Origin: Chiua virens
Lineage: Eukaryota > Basidiomycota > Agaricomycetes > Boletales > Boletaceae
NCBI GenBank assembly: GCA_019787685.1
Contig: JAHNUO010000032.1
Coordinates: forward strand, 186,001-250,000
Direction: 5' to 3'
Length of the DNA stretch: 64,000 bases
Part shown: piece by piece, positions 47,892 to 58,776 of the stretch
Layout: each line of letters opens with the position of its first letter
Position numbering within the stretch: the stretch's first letter is position 1
The notes under the pieces: generated by a model
The model's database searches: none
What the model was told of the DNA's origin: nothing
The model's input: only the letters and a program-made list of their open reading frames with translations
Program-made: the position numbers and the translations under genes

Positions 47892-49217
47892 TTATACAGT
47901 ACAATCCAAGTCGTGCACTTCTGACCATTCCCCATCCACTAAATCCAGATCTGTCTCAAGGATATGTAAGTAAGTGAGGTGAGAGTGAGGACCAAGTCTG
48001 TCACGAAGAATGGGTTGGATGTCTGAAAATGGCATCTTTGGTTCTTTGCCACTCTGGCAGGCTATACATTCCACTACCAACGATTGCAGATTGGTGAGAT
48101 GAGCAATGCCATCCAATGTCGGAGAAAGAGTCTAAGGATGACCAATTAGGATGGGAGGGATTAGGCAGAGGCAGGCAACTTACCTCTGCATCTTCTCCAA
48201 GTCCGTAGTGGTTGATTTCGAGTTTGAGGGAATGGAGGTGACGAAAGTTAGACCATGCAGGAGAAGCAAAGATGAATCGGAGAATATCTTCCGTTGGTCC
48301 ATCTACTACTGAATGCACAAAGTCAAAGATGGAAATCGATAGTGTCTGGATAGAGTCGGGTAGCTTTTCAAGGATGTCACGCATCTGAATTATATGCAAG
48401 TCCCAGGGACTCTTGCCAGAGCATTGGCAGGGACCACCGAGGACTAATCCTGTGAGAGCAGACTGGGGAAGGAAATTGATGTTGAGGAGAATATCAAGAG
48501 GTGCATCAAGGGTGTGTAGATTGCAAGCATCTATGGATACCATGGGTCGGAAACGCCCAACACAAAACCTTACCTCCAGGAGGGAGAGCCTGAGCTTGTC
48601 CATCGTTTCGGGTTTAACACCCGGAGGGCTCGGAAGGAATTCGCAAGAGGAAAAATGTAGTTCCTCAAGCAATGGAAGAGATGCCATGGTACGCCAATGG
48701 TTGACGTCCACGAGACAATCCTGAAGTTTGAGTTGGTGTATGTTCGTCATGAGTGAAATAGAGGAGAGGTGACGGTTGGGAGTAAGTCCCCTTAGACTTC
48801 TCCAGCCGTATGCATGTCCATTGTTCAAGCAGAGGTCCCGCACACTTTTGGCAAGGGTCAGAGAGGCTGGCTGGTTTGCGGCAATCTGCCAAAACAATGT
48901 CTGGCCGAAGAACTTGGGAAGGGAGACCATATTAGACTTGGCATGAGAGGGAATCTCAATGCCACAGAACTCAAGGACTCTGAACATGTGAGGAAGCCAA
49001 ACATTGGCAAAGAATTTGCAAGTACGATGAAGTCTGGCCAACGTTCGAAGGTCCGAAGTAAGATGTTCGAATATAAGGAGGTATATCTCATTTGGTAGGA
49101 TGGGTAAGGTTTTGTCCCCACTTCGTCGCTCTGGGGCTGGGGATGGAATAAGATAGGAGTCAAGAGCAGAGAGAGAGCCAACTCACTGGAGCACGCAAAG
49201 AATCTGAAAAGTGACAT
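47892..49217 (-). CDS. F-box protein with leucine-rich body
   Basis: Three exons: 49217-49187 (ATG, MSLFRFFACS), 49136-48184 and 48131-47892, with introns starting GTGAGT and GTAAGT and ending CCAG and TTAG. Near the N-terminus LPNEIYLLIFEHLTSDLRTL leads into ARLHRTCKFFANVW, a clear F-box. The body has regularly spaced Leu-rich strands (IHQLKLQDCLV, LLEELHFSSCEF, IQTLSISIFDF, LHSLKLEINHY, LTNLQSLVVECIA). The product is about 408 residues. By family it should dock to Skp1 and select targets for ubiquitylation; the target is unknown. No lesion is seen. Confidence 0.78.
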
Positions 49218-49258
49218 GTCTGTTGACAAGAATCAAGCTCAAGGTCAGGCTCCTTCAC

Positions 49259-49373
49259 GCCCCTAGTGGTGAGTGCAAGGCTTTATCCTAGGGGCTTAGG
49301 TAGTGTCACATGACTTGTAGCATATTTTCAAACTCCATAACTTTAAGAATCCTTGCACTCACCACGGGGGCTG
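49259..49373. repeat. Short inverted-repeat element, MITE-like
   Basis: An imperfect ~20-bp inverted repeat (CCTAGTGGTGAGTGCAAGG at the left, CCTTGCACTCACCACGGGGG at the right) encloses ~70 bp. The size fits a small non-autonomous DNA element. I could not confirm a target duplication. Confidence 0.45.
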
Positions 49374-49543
49374 CAAGAAAACATTTGTAAACATGCACTG
49401 CCACAGCGCCACATCCCTCTGGACTGTGAAAAATAGTGATATCATTAGACATAACTTAGGGTTACATTATTTTAATGTGTAGGATTCAGTCTCGCAAGGG
49501 TCTTGCAGTGACTCGGACATATACATATCTGTACACGCTGTCC

Positions 49544-49690
49544 ATGACAGAAATCCCTCCTAATCAGTCCCCTCCTACTGGCACTTCGATCCCCACCTTT
49601 TCGGCAATCCAAACATGCACCCATGACGTATTTCATGTACGACCGTGTCTCTGGCAAATGAAAGTAGTGGACGCCATACTACAAGTGAAG
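49544..49690 (+). pseudogene. N-terminal fragment of a RecQ/DEAD-like helicase, cut by Gypsy-1
   Basis: From ATG 49544 a 49-residue frame ends HDVFHVRPCLWQMKVVDAIL. This resembles the Q-motif region that precedes Walker A in agaricomycete RecQ-like DEAD helicases. Coding similarity stops exactly at the Gypsy-1 LTR boundary (49691), so the insertion interrupts the gene. Motif I and the rest should resume beyond the right edge of the window if not lost. Confidence 0.45.
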
Positions 49691-50013
49691 TGTTATGATA
49701 GCTCCAGGTAGGAACTAGTGTAGCCGCAAAAGCACTAAGAATCAAGTGGCTGCGATAACTCGAACAACCACCACTTGATACGTGGCGCACTGTAAGAGGT
49801 CAAGGGTCTGCTGTTAGCGGTTTGTGCTAACAGTGGAATCAAGGATAGAACTCAGGCATTGCTGAGAGCGTCCAGTTGGGAATCTATACCCGAGGGACCA
49901 AGGAACTTCCTCTTGTAATTGAGGTGGAACCTAGGCGTTGGCCGTAGGTGTCGAGGGTCAAGGGTCAAGGAGGTCACAGGGGGGTTCCTGAGTGGAGGCA
50001 GAGATACTCAGCT

Positions 50014-50746
50014 TGTTACGATTTCTTTCTTTTCCTTGTTTCACTTGTACTACTTTGCTTCACTCGATACCTAGGTATCTTCGTATGCTCATCCGTACGT
50101 GCTTCACCTTTACGTAACCCAGCATCGGCTTTACCCAATGCTTACTCTTCTCTTTCTCGTCATCATCCGATGGCATCACACTTAGTCATTTCATCTTCAT
50201 CATCGTCCGTTGCCTTCGCATCGTACGATTCCCCTTTTGGCCTTTCATTCCATTCTGCTCTTCTTGGCCACCCCTTTTGGATATCGTGCACTTCCCTTTT
50301 TGGCCCTTCGCTCTTCCGCTCTTCTGGCCTACCCCTTTTAGTTACTTGGTCCGTGCACGATACTCGTAGTATAAATACCTCGCAGCAATACTCATGTACA
50401 CCAGTCTTGATCTCTGCAATCTAGCTGAGTATTCCTGCCTCCACTCGGGAACCCCCCTGTGACCTCCTTGACCCTTGACCCTCAACACCTACGGCCAACG
50501 CCTAGGTTCCACCTCAATTACAAGAGGAAGACACCTTGGTCCTTCGGGTATAGATTCCCAACAGGATGCTCTCAGCAATGCCTGAGTTCTATCCTTGATT
50601 CTGCTGTCAGCAATACACTAACTGCAGTCTACCTTGAACTCTTCCAGCGCACCACGTATCAAGTGGTGGTTGTTTGAGTTATCGCAGCCACTTGATCCTT
50701 GGCACTTTTGCGGCTACGCTAGTTCCTACCCGGAGCTACCGTAACA
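50014..50746 (+). repeat. Solo LTR of the Gypsy-1 family inside the 3' LTR
   Basis: 733 bp with TGTTACG...GTAACA ends, flanked by the 5-bp duplication CAGCT (50009-50013 and 50747-50751). No internal sequence remains, as expected after LTR-LTR recombination. Confidence 0.93.
50370..50413 (+). promoter_or_regulatory. LTR core promoter: TATA box and predicted transcript start
   Basis: TATAAATA at 50370-50377 is followed 33 nt later by AGTCTTGATCT (50403-50413). The same arrangement exists in the other LTRs of the family. A start at this A would put these 11 nt at the 5' end of the RNA. Confidence 0.6.
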
Positions 50747-51201
50747 CAGCTAGATTGCGGAGATCAAGACTAGAGTACATGGGTATCTCTGCGAGGTATT
50801 TATACTACGAGAATCGTGCATGGACCAAGTAGCTAAAAGGGGTAGGCCAGAAGAGCAGAAGAGCGAAGGGCCAAAAAAGGGGAGTGCACAATATCCAAAA
50901 GGGGGTGGCCAAGAAGAGCGGAACAGAAGAAGGGCCAAAAGGAGAATCATACGATGCAAAGGCAACGGACGATGACAAAGGTGAAATGACTAAATGCGAT
51001 GCCATCGGATGATGACGAGAAAGAAATGAGTAAGCAGCGGGTAAAGCCGATGCTGGTTACGTAAGGTGAAACGCGTACGGATGAGCGTATGAAGATACCT
51101 AGGTATCGAGTAAAGCAAAGTAGTACAAGTGAAACAAAGAAAAGAAAGAAATCGTAACATTACCCCCGGAGTACGATCAAAGCACCATGTGAAGATCATC
51201 T

Positions 51202-54200
51202 CTAGAAATCGAAAGAATCCTGGACAGGGCTTCCTGTGATATTGGCGTAGCCCTCGTCGTCGATGGGGTCATCACAAGGGGATGCCGAGCATTGATCAGG
51301 AGACGCAGAGCATCGGGGCGTAGAGCAGCAGGCTCGTTGAGGTGGGGGTACAGGGAGTATGGCATGGCGGTTATGTCGTGAGGACGAGGATGAGTTCGTC
51401 GACGAGGACGAAGTAGAGGGGATGGCAGGGCGAGGGGAGCGGCGGCTCCAGGTAGTTCCGGCGGCGACAGGAAGAAGTCGGTCGGCCAGGGGGATGCGAG
51501 AGCGTACCCGAGGAGGTTGTCCAGGGCACTGGGATTGGATATGACCAGGGGACCAGGTGAGGCAGATGGGGCATTGATACATGCCACATTCAATGTGGAT
51601 ATGTCCGAGTTTTTGGCACTCGAAACAGGCCTCATGGTAACGGGGGTGGTCATCGGGGAGGGATACCTGACCGCTCCGAAAAAGATGTTCGGCCTCGGTG
51701 AACAGCTCAGAAGACGCAGAGGGAGTCGAGGGGGTTGGAGTAGGGGGACGGGCACGCGAAGCGAGTTCCGCTTGGTAGTGGCGAAGGTTGTCGAGGAATT
51801 CCCCCATTTGCATCTGGTGGAGGACATGTTCAAGGTAGGCGCGGATGCGGTCATGGATTTGACCGGTGACGGCGGAGAGGAGTCGGTTGTGTCGGTCGCT
51901 GCCGAGGAGGTCTGACTGGATGAAGGTGAGGCGCTCGCATTGTAGGTACGCCAGGTATATGGCGTTCAATGGGGAGTTTAAGTCGAGGTGGTGCTCGATG
52001 GGGAAGGCCATCGCAGGATCTAGGATAAGTTCACACATGCAGCGAAAGTACTCGGGGGTCGAAGTTGAAGAACGGATAGTGTGGGAATGGTAAGGAAGGT
52101 CTACCGACGCGACAGGAGGACGAACAGCGTCAGGAAAAGAAGTAGGAGCAGGCCATTGAGGAGGTGCTCCCCATCCTGTGCTCGCAACTGCTGAAACAGC
52201 TGGAGAAGGGGGTCGGGTGGACTCTGTGAGGGAGGATTCGGAGGAGAGGGAGGAAACATTGGTGATGGGAGTGGCTGGCAGTGGCAGCGGGCAGTGTGGG
52301 ATGGATGCAGTAGGGGTGAAGATGGGGATGGAGTGGATGATCTCGTTCTCGAAGTCGGGCATGGAGCAGGAGCGGAAGGACATTACTGTGTTGACGGAGA
52401 TTGGTGGTGGTGGTCGGAGTGGGGAGCGGGGTGGTCTTGGTGGTGGTTGGGTGGAGAGGGAGCAGACTGAGGGGAAATCCTTGGGATGGCTGCATTTATA
52501 AGCATCAACCTTATCCTTGGCATTTCCTAAGTTGGATTTGGGTTCCCAGGAGTCGTCCGATGCGGAGTACCCTTTCCATCAGATCAGGAACTTGTGGTTC
52601 TGTGGGTTCTTGTTGTGGTTCAAGATCTGCTCGATCTCGTACTCTTCTTCTCCTGCAATAAGGTCAGGTGGTGGTTTCGGGAAGTTCGGGCCGTAGGTTT
52701 CTGTTTCGCGATAGGGCAATAACAGGGAGGCATGGAAGACCGGATGGATTTTCCAAGTCTTGGGAAGGCGGAGGCGGTAGGTGAGTAGAGAAAGGACTTC
52801 CGTGATGGTGAAGGGTCCTTCTTGGCGAGATGCGAATTTCGGGGATATGAGTTCCTGTTTCAAATTGCGGGCTTCCAACCAAACCTGATCTCCTTTTGTG
52901 AAGGGTTTAAACTTCTTGAAGGAGTGGGCTTTCATAGCTTGGCGGGCAAGTTCATGAGCGGCAAGGGCTTCGTCGCGTGCAGTGGAGAGGGTTTTGAGAC
53001 GTTCCTCTACGGCAGGGAGTTTGGTTTCCGCGATGATAGCGGGCAAGGGTCGGGGTTCGTAACCCATCATCAGGAAGAAGGGAGACTTCCCAGTGACGGA
53101 GTGAGGGTGGTGATTGTGGGCAAACTCTGCCATGGGGAGTAGATCGGCCCAAGACGAGGGGTTATTCTGGCAATACATGCGCAGATAGGTTTCGACTTCC
53201 TGGTTGACTTGTTCTGTTTCGCCGTCAGATTGGGGATGGTAGGCAGTCGAGAAGGAGAGTTTGTAACCGATCAGTCGGGCAAGTTCTTTTGCGAATGTGG
53301 AGGCAAATTGCGGTCCACGGTCGGAGATGATTTTGTCGTAGAGGCCGAAGTGCGTGTATACCTTGTGGAAAAAAAGGCATGCTATACCTGCGGAATTGGC
53401 AGTTTTCACGGTGGGGCAAAGAATTACCCCCTTCGTAAGGCCGTGGTCGACCACGACCATAAGGGAATCGTAGCCCTCCGTGGAGGTAGGCAAATCTGTG
53501 ATCAGATCCATGGAGATGTTCTGGAAGGGGCGAGAACACGCGGAGGGGATCGGAGAGAGGGGTGGTGAGGTCGGGTGAGTGTTGACCTTCTGCTGTTGGC
53601 AGGCGGCGCAACCAGAGACGTAGGAGCGAACGAAGGAGGCGAGGCCTGGCCACCAAAATTCGGCGGCAACAAGCTGGCAGGTCTTCAAGAAACCGGGGTG
53701 GCCGGCAGAGTGGGAGTCATGGTGGCGAGCAACGATTTGTTGCCGCAGGTTCAAGTCGGGAGGAATGTAGACGTGGCCCTGATAAGTGAGGATGCCGGCG
53801 TTGTATTTCCAATCCGAGAGGTGGGCGTGGAAGGATGATGGAAGACCGCCGTCCATGGTGTTCAAGGTGTCAAGGACGAGAGGGTCATCCACAGAAGATT
53901 TGGCGATGAGGGATTGAAGGTCAAGGGTGATGAGGTTGACGAATACGTCGTCAGGGAGGAGGGTTACGTTCTCGTTGTCTGAGTCGGTAGTGATGTGATC
54001 AGGACGGCGTGAGAGTGCGTCCGGACCGTCAAGGAGTTTGCCGGGTACATGGGAGAATGTCAGGTTGAAGTCAGCTAGGTCAAGGAGCCAACGAGCTTGT
54101 CAGCGGTTCAGGTTTTGGGGTTGACGGAAATACGTCAGGTTCTTGTGATCAGAGAAGACCGTTACGGGGTGCGTGCTTCCACGGAGGTGGTGGCGCCAAG

Positions 54201-56314
54201 CTTTGAGGGATCTGATGACCACGAGGAGTTCTCAATCATAGATGTCGTAGTTTCGCTCTGCAGCGTTGAAGGACTGCGAGAGGTAGGAACAAGGTTTCCA
54301 GTCACCGTTGATATCGGTCTGGAGGAGTACACCGCCGGTTGCATATTTGGACGCATCCGTAGCGATGGCGAAGGGTCGGGAGGAGTCAGGGAACCGGAGT
54401 ACGGGATCCGTAGTGAAGGCCTTTTTGAGGCATTCAAAGGCATTGACCTGAGGGAGTCCCCAAGTCCAAGGAGCATCTTTCTTGGTGAGGTCGACAAGGG
54501 GGCGAGCGATGGTGGAGTAGTCTGGGATGAACTGTTGGTAGAAGTTGGCAAAACCCATGAACGAGCGGACATCCTTGAGTTTGGTGGGTGTAGGCCAGTC
54601 GGCAATACCGGCGACCTTGATGGGGTCCATAGCAAGCTCGCCAGGGCAAGCAATCATGCCAAGATATTCGACCTCCGTAGTGGCGAAGTGGCACTTCTCG
54701 AGTTTGAGGTGAAGGTCGAGTTCCTTCATACGGGCAAGGACTCGTTTGGTTTGCTCCATGTGCTCAGCTTCATTCTCCGAGAAGATTAGGAGATCGTCCA
54801 TGTAGATCACGAGCCATCCTTCGGCGATCATGTCGTGGAAGGAGTCATTCATGAACTGCTGGAAGGTGGCGGGAGAGTTGGTCAGTCCGAAGAACATGAC
54901 CGTGGGTTCGAAGAGTCCGCGATGGGTGATGAAAGCGGCTTTCCACTGATGTCCGTCTTTGATTCAGACATTGTTGTAGCCCCATCGGACGTCAAACTTG
55001 GTGAAGAGTTTAGCGTCTTTGAGTTTGTCGACGAGGTTGGTGATCAAGGGTAGTGGATAGGCGTCACGGACGGTGTGTTTGTTCACGTAACGGTAATCTT
55101 GACAGGGTTGGAGTTTGCCGTCCTTTTTCTTGATGAAGAAGAAGGGGGAGGCCTGTGGGGAGTTAGACGGTCTAATTTTACTGTTTGCGAGGTGTTCGTC
55201 GATGAATTCGTCGGTGGCTTTCCGTTCATCGGGGGACAAGGGATAGACTTTCCCGACCTTGGGTTGGAATGAGTCCTTGAGGTGGATCTCGTGGTTGCAG
55301 GTCCGGGATGGAGGCATCTGGTTAAAGGGTTCCTTCACGAATACGGATTCGAATTCCTTGTATTCCGAAGGGAGGGTTACCTTGGCTTTGGGGGCCACGG
55401 CAGCAAGGGAGGTGGCGTTGGTAAGCTTCTTGGGTTGAGTGGTCCGAACGAAGTGATGCCCCACGCACATGACGCGGTTCACGGAGTGTTGGATGGAGCC
55501 AACCATGTAACGGTGACCCCGTTGAGTGTCGAGGTAGTCGTAGAGTTTACCGTCCCAGATGGGATCGGTGTCGAGGTGGCGGACCGGGCAGTTCGGAGGG
55601 GGATGAGCAAGCTTGGTGGAGTGGCGGGGTTCGTCTGTGGTGATAGGGAGAAGGTCTGGTTCGGGAGTGGAGATGGTGATGGTTTTGGCGACCCAATCGA
55701 TGGTAGGGTTGGTTGCTTTAAGCCAGGGGAGTCGAGGCGGCAGGTTTCTTGTTTTGACGGGCGATCTCGTCGGCGCGCTCCCATTGGGTTTTGAAATGTA
55801 TGGCTTGGGTATACCACTTGTCAATCGTGGTAGGGACCGTATCCATGCCTTGGATGCGCCTCATGAGAGAGGGGGGTAGGCCGGCCGCGAAGAAGTTGAT
55901 TAGGACGGAATCAGAGCCAGTAAGCCCTGCGGTGGCAACTTTGTTGCGGAAGGAGGAGATGAAGGAGGGGACGTCTTCGTTCTTGGTGACGTGGGTGGTG
56001 GAGAGCCAGGTGATAGCATTGCCCTTGGTATTGTGGTGTTCGAAGTCCTTGTGGAACTCTGTTTGCCAGTTGCCCCATGTCCCAAAGGAGCGGAGCGGAA
56101 TGGACTTAGCATGGAAGGTATCAGCCCAAGTCTTGGCTGACCCTTCGGTCATGAAGGAGAGGGCAAAGGTGACATGTTTGTTATCTGTATCGTAGATTGG
56201 GTCGTTGACAAAGAGGTAGGTGGCAACGTCATTGAGCCATGGGATGGCACGGTCGTAGGAACCGTCGAAGGTGAAGGGTTTTCTGAGGCGGAGCTCGACT
56301 GCCTTGCTAGACAT
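51202..56314 (-). pseudogene. Gypsy-1 gag-pol of a chromodomain element with a C-terminal zinc-knuckle extension
   Basis: Gag (proposed ATG 56314) has a Retrotrans_gag core (SFMTEGSAKTWADTF, FFAAGLPPSL) and ends near 55740. Pol then starts directly after the usual protease position, so nucleocapsid and protease are missing. RT has FFIKKKDG, FTKFDVRWGYNNV and YMDDLL (~54.81 kb). RNase H contains FAIATDASKYATGG. Integrase has an H-H-C-C finger and the core landmarks DLITDLP, ISDRGPQF and HPQSDGETEQVN. A chromodomain (WKGYSASDDSWEP) follows. The same frame then runs on through a Pro-rich linker to a ~390-residue region (52383-51202) with CFECQKLGHIHIEC and CPICLTWSPGHIQSQC knuckles. TGA stops at 54964-54966, 54232-54234, 54100-54102 and 52579-52581 each replace an expected Arg. 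Confidence 0.9.
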
Positions 56315-56698
56315 GTTGCTAGACGAGGTGGGGGTGGTCAAGGATGGTCTGAGAGTTGGGACTATCGAGGGTCTGGGATTCCGGATAGATGATGGTCCGG
56401 GGTTGGGCCTTCGTGGGGTTGTTGGGGACGCGAAGGTGGCAAGGGCGGGGAGGTCAAGGTTTGAGGTGAGATGGTCGGCTAGTTGCTCAATCTCGTCTTC
56501 AGGGCGTTCAACGTTGATGTCGAGGTCTTCCTCCTGGGGTTCAGAAGGTGGGGTTGTGGGTTCAGGGTTGTTGTCGGAAAGGTCGGACGATGGAGTGTGA
56601 GAAGTCTGAAGATTCCAAGTGGGGTTCAAGGTTGGATGGGTGGGAGGTCGTCTGGCAATGGTGGGCAGCTATCTGCACAAAGGCAGGCTGTATACGAG

Positions 56699-56709
56699 AG
56701 TCTTGATCT
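56699..56709 (-). other. Gypsy-1 predicted self-priming primer-binding site
   Basis: Two nt inside the 5' LTR boundary the minus strand reads AGATCAAGACT. This is the exact complement of AGTCTTGATCT at the predicted transcript start in the LTR. No tRNA match was recognised. Confidence 0.65.
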
Positions 56710-56850
56710 TATGTTACGATAGCTCCAGGTAGGAACTAGCGTAGCCGCAAAAGCGCTAAGAATCAAGTGGCTGCGATAACTCGAACAACCACCACTTGAT
56801 ACGTGGCGCGCTGTAAGAGGTCAAGGGTCTGCTGTTAGCGGTTTGTGCTA

Positions 56851-58432
56851 CAGTGGCTCAAACAACTGTCCCAATGTTTGCATTTTCACTAAACGCAATA
56901 AAATGCGGTAACCACTAAACCTTACCCAAACCTGTGGGAATATGAAATATAGTACCTACTCCTGGCTCTCTATTGGACCAAAGGTCAAAGGATTTGAATA
57001 AGATTTGATGACATGGCAATCATTTCAAAATGATCACTCATTGGGACAGTTTTTTGACTTTATATAAATGTAAGTATTATTATTTGGTATGACCTCCTTT
57101 GGCCTTGGTAACAGCTTCAAGCCTTCTATGCATGCTTTTAATCTATTTCTGATGCTATTCTACACAAATATTCCCCCACTCCTCTACTAACCTCTCCTAT
57201 AAATGATAAACTCCTTTAGGGGCATTTTTATAAGCTGAAAGTCATTTTTTGAGATAATTTCAGGTATGTTCAAAGGAAGTGAGATCTAGAGACTGTGAAG
57301 GCCAATCTAAAGATCCAATCTCTTGATCTTTGACCCAGGTCTGAACTCTTTTAGAGGTATGCTTGGGATCATTATCTTATTGAAAAGTGATATCACCTTC
57401 TGAAATTTAAAATTCTTCAATGTTTTCCAGCAACCCTTGCTGTGAAATTGTCACATATTGCTCAGCATTCATCCTTCTGTACATCTCACTCTAAACTCCC
57501 ACTCCATTCTATCCTATATAGGCCCATAGCCTCCTCTATGCTTGACTGTACCCTAGCAATCAACTACTCTCCCACCTTTTTCCACACATACTCTTGTTTG
57601 TATGACCTAATCCTATTGACTTTAGCCTCACTTAACTGTACAACCATTTTCCCACCCTCCACAGTCCAATGCTAGTATTGGAAAGCATAGGCCAACCATC
57701 CTTTCTTGTGACTCTTGAAGAGAAGAGGTTTTTGTTCTCTACCACAGCTTTCAAATAGGCTTCCTTGAGGGTATTTCTGGCTGTCTGAGGGTAGAGATGA
57801 GTATCAATAATGGTATTTATAAGTATAGCGAGCTGAACAGCATTTTTGGCCTTGCCAGTAATGATCTATTGTACAATAGCCCTTTTGCTGGTAAATGAAA
57901 ACTTTGAAGGGTGACCACCAAGATGTTTAGTGTTGTCTAGTTGGATTTCCTGAAGGACCCTAGACACTATAGACTTGCCCAGACCAGTTTTAGAGGTTAT
58001 TTTCCTGGAAGAAAGCTTAAGGAAAGGGAAGGAGATGTTATTGTCCCTTAAGAGCGGGTGATAGGTTTCATAATGATGATAGGAAAGTTACTGTGAAATG
58101 GTGGGGTTTATATGGTGCTAGCTGATGATAGTTACATAAATATAACATAATAGAACCATTATCAAATGTATGTAAGTACTTTCCAACATGTTAGGGTCTG
58201 ATATATGTAATCAAACTTAAAGTCAAATAACTGTCCCAATGAATGATCATTTTGAAATAATTGCCATGTCATCAAATCTTATTCAAATCCTTTGACCTTT
58301 GGTCCAATAGAAAGCCAGGAGTAGGTACTATATTTCATATTCCCACAGGTTTGGGTAAGGTTTAGTGGTTACCGCGTTTTATTGTGTTTAGTGAAAAACA
58401 TGCAAACATTGGGACAGTTGTTTGAGCCACTG
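56851..58432 (-). mobile_element. Tc1/mariner element with ~210-bp inverted repeats
   Basis: A 1582-bp element flanked by TA on both sides (56849-56850 and 58433-58434). The LTR of the family elsewhere has a single TA at this site. The inverted repeats 56851-57062 and 58222-58432 start CAGTGGCTCAAACAACTG and are nearly identical. Each also carries a second, inverted copy of the CTGTCCCAAT word near its inner end. Confidence 0.95.
57080..58045 (-). pseudogene. Degenerate Tc1-type transposase
   Basis: Fragments on the minus strand follow the Tc1 order: a helix-turn-helix region (SKTGLGKSIVSRVL, then GGHPSKF), the DNDPKHTS catalytic block (~57.37 kb), DWPSQSLDL and the terminal KAKGGHTK. Several in-frame stops (e.g. 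in the region 57100-57260) and shifts make it non-functional. Confidence 0.88.
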
Positions 58433-58776
58433 TAACAGTGGAATCAAGGATAGAACTCAGGCATTGCTGAGAGTGTCCGGTTGGGAATCTATACCCGAGG
58501 GACCAAGGGACTTCCTCTTGTAATCGAGGTGGAACCTAGGTGTTGGCCGTAGGTGTCGAGGGTCAAGGGTCAAGGAGGTCACAGGGGGGTTCCTGAGTGG
58601 AGGCAAAGATACTCAGCTAGATTGCGGAGATCAAGACTAGAGTACATGGGTATCTCTGCGAGGTATTTATACTATGAGAATCGTGCATGGACCAAGTAGC
58701 TAAAAGGGGTAGGCCAGAAGAGTGGAAGAGTGAAGGGCCAAAAAAGGGGAGTGCACAATATCCAAAAGGGGGTGGC

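Larger units (their letters stand above)
49691..51159 (-). repeat. Gypsy-1 3' LTR, split by a solo LTR
   Basis: The two pieces 49691-50013 and 50752-51159 add up to a ~731-bp LTR in minus orientation with TGTTACG and CATAACA ends. They are separated by a same-family LTR in plus orientation (50014-50746) and one copy of its duplicated target CAGCT. Confidence 0.92.
56712..58776 (-). repeat. Gypsy-1 5' LTR, interrupted; distal part beyond the window
   Basis: LTR sequence is present at 56712-56850 and 58435-58776 (481 of ~731 bp). A Tc1-like element separates the two pieces. A second Gypsy copy interrupts the LTR at 58777, leaving ~250 bp unaccounted for within the window. Confidence 0.88.

Noticed and set aside
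49691..51159. Two adjacent Gypsy elements sharing a head-to-head LTR pair
   Set aside because: The CAGCT target duplication and uninterrupted continuation on both sides show a solo LTR inserted into one LTR.
51177..51854. Overlapping minus-strand frame beside the zinc-knuckle region
   Set aside because: It overlaps the knuckle-coding frame in another phase and has no motifs; the knuckle frame is conserved in Gypsy-2.
53209..56195. Long plus-strand frames within Gypsy-1
   Set aside because: They are antisense to RT, integrase and gag and have no domain signature; long antisense frames are expected in GC-rich pol genes.
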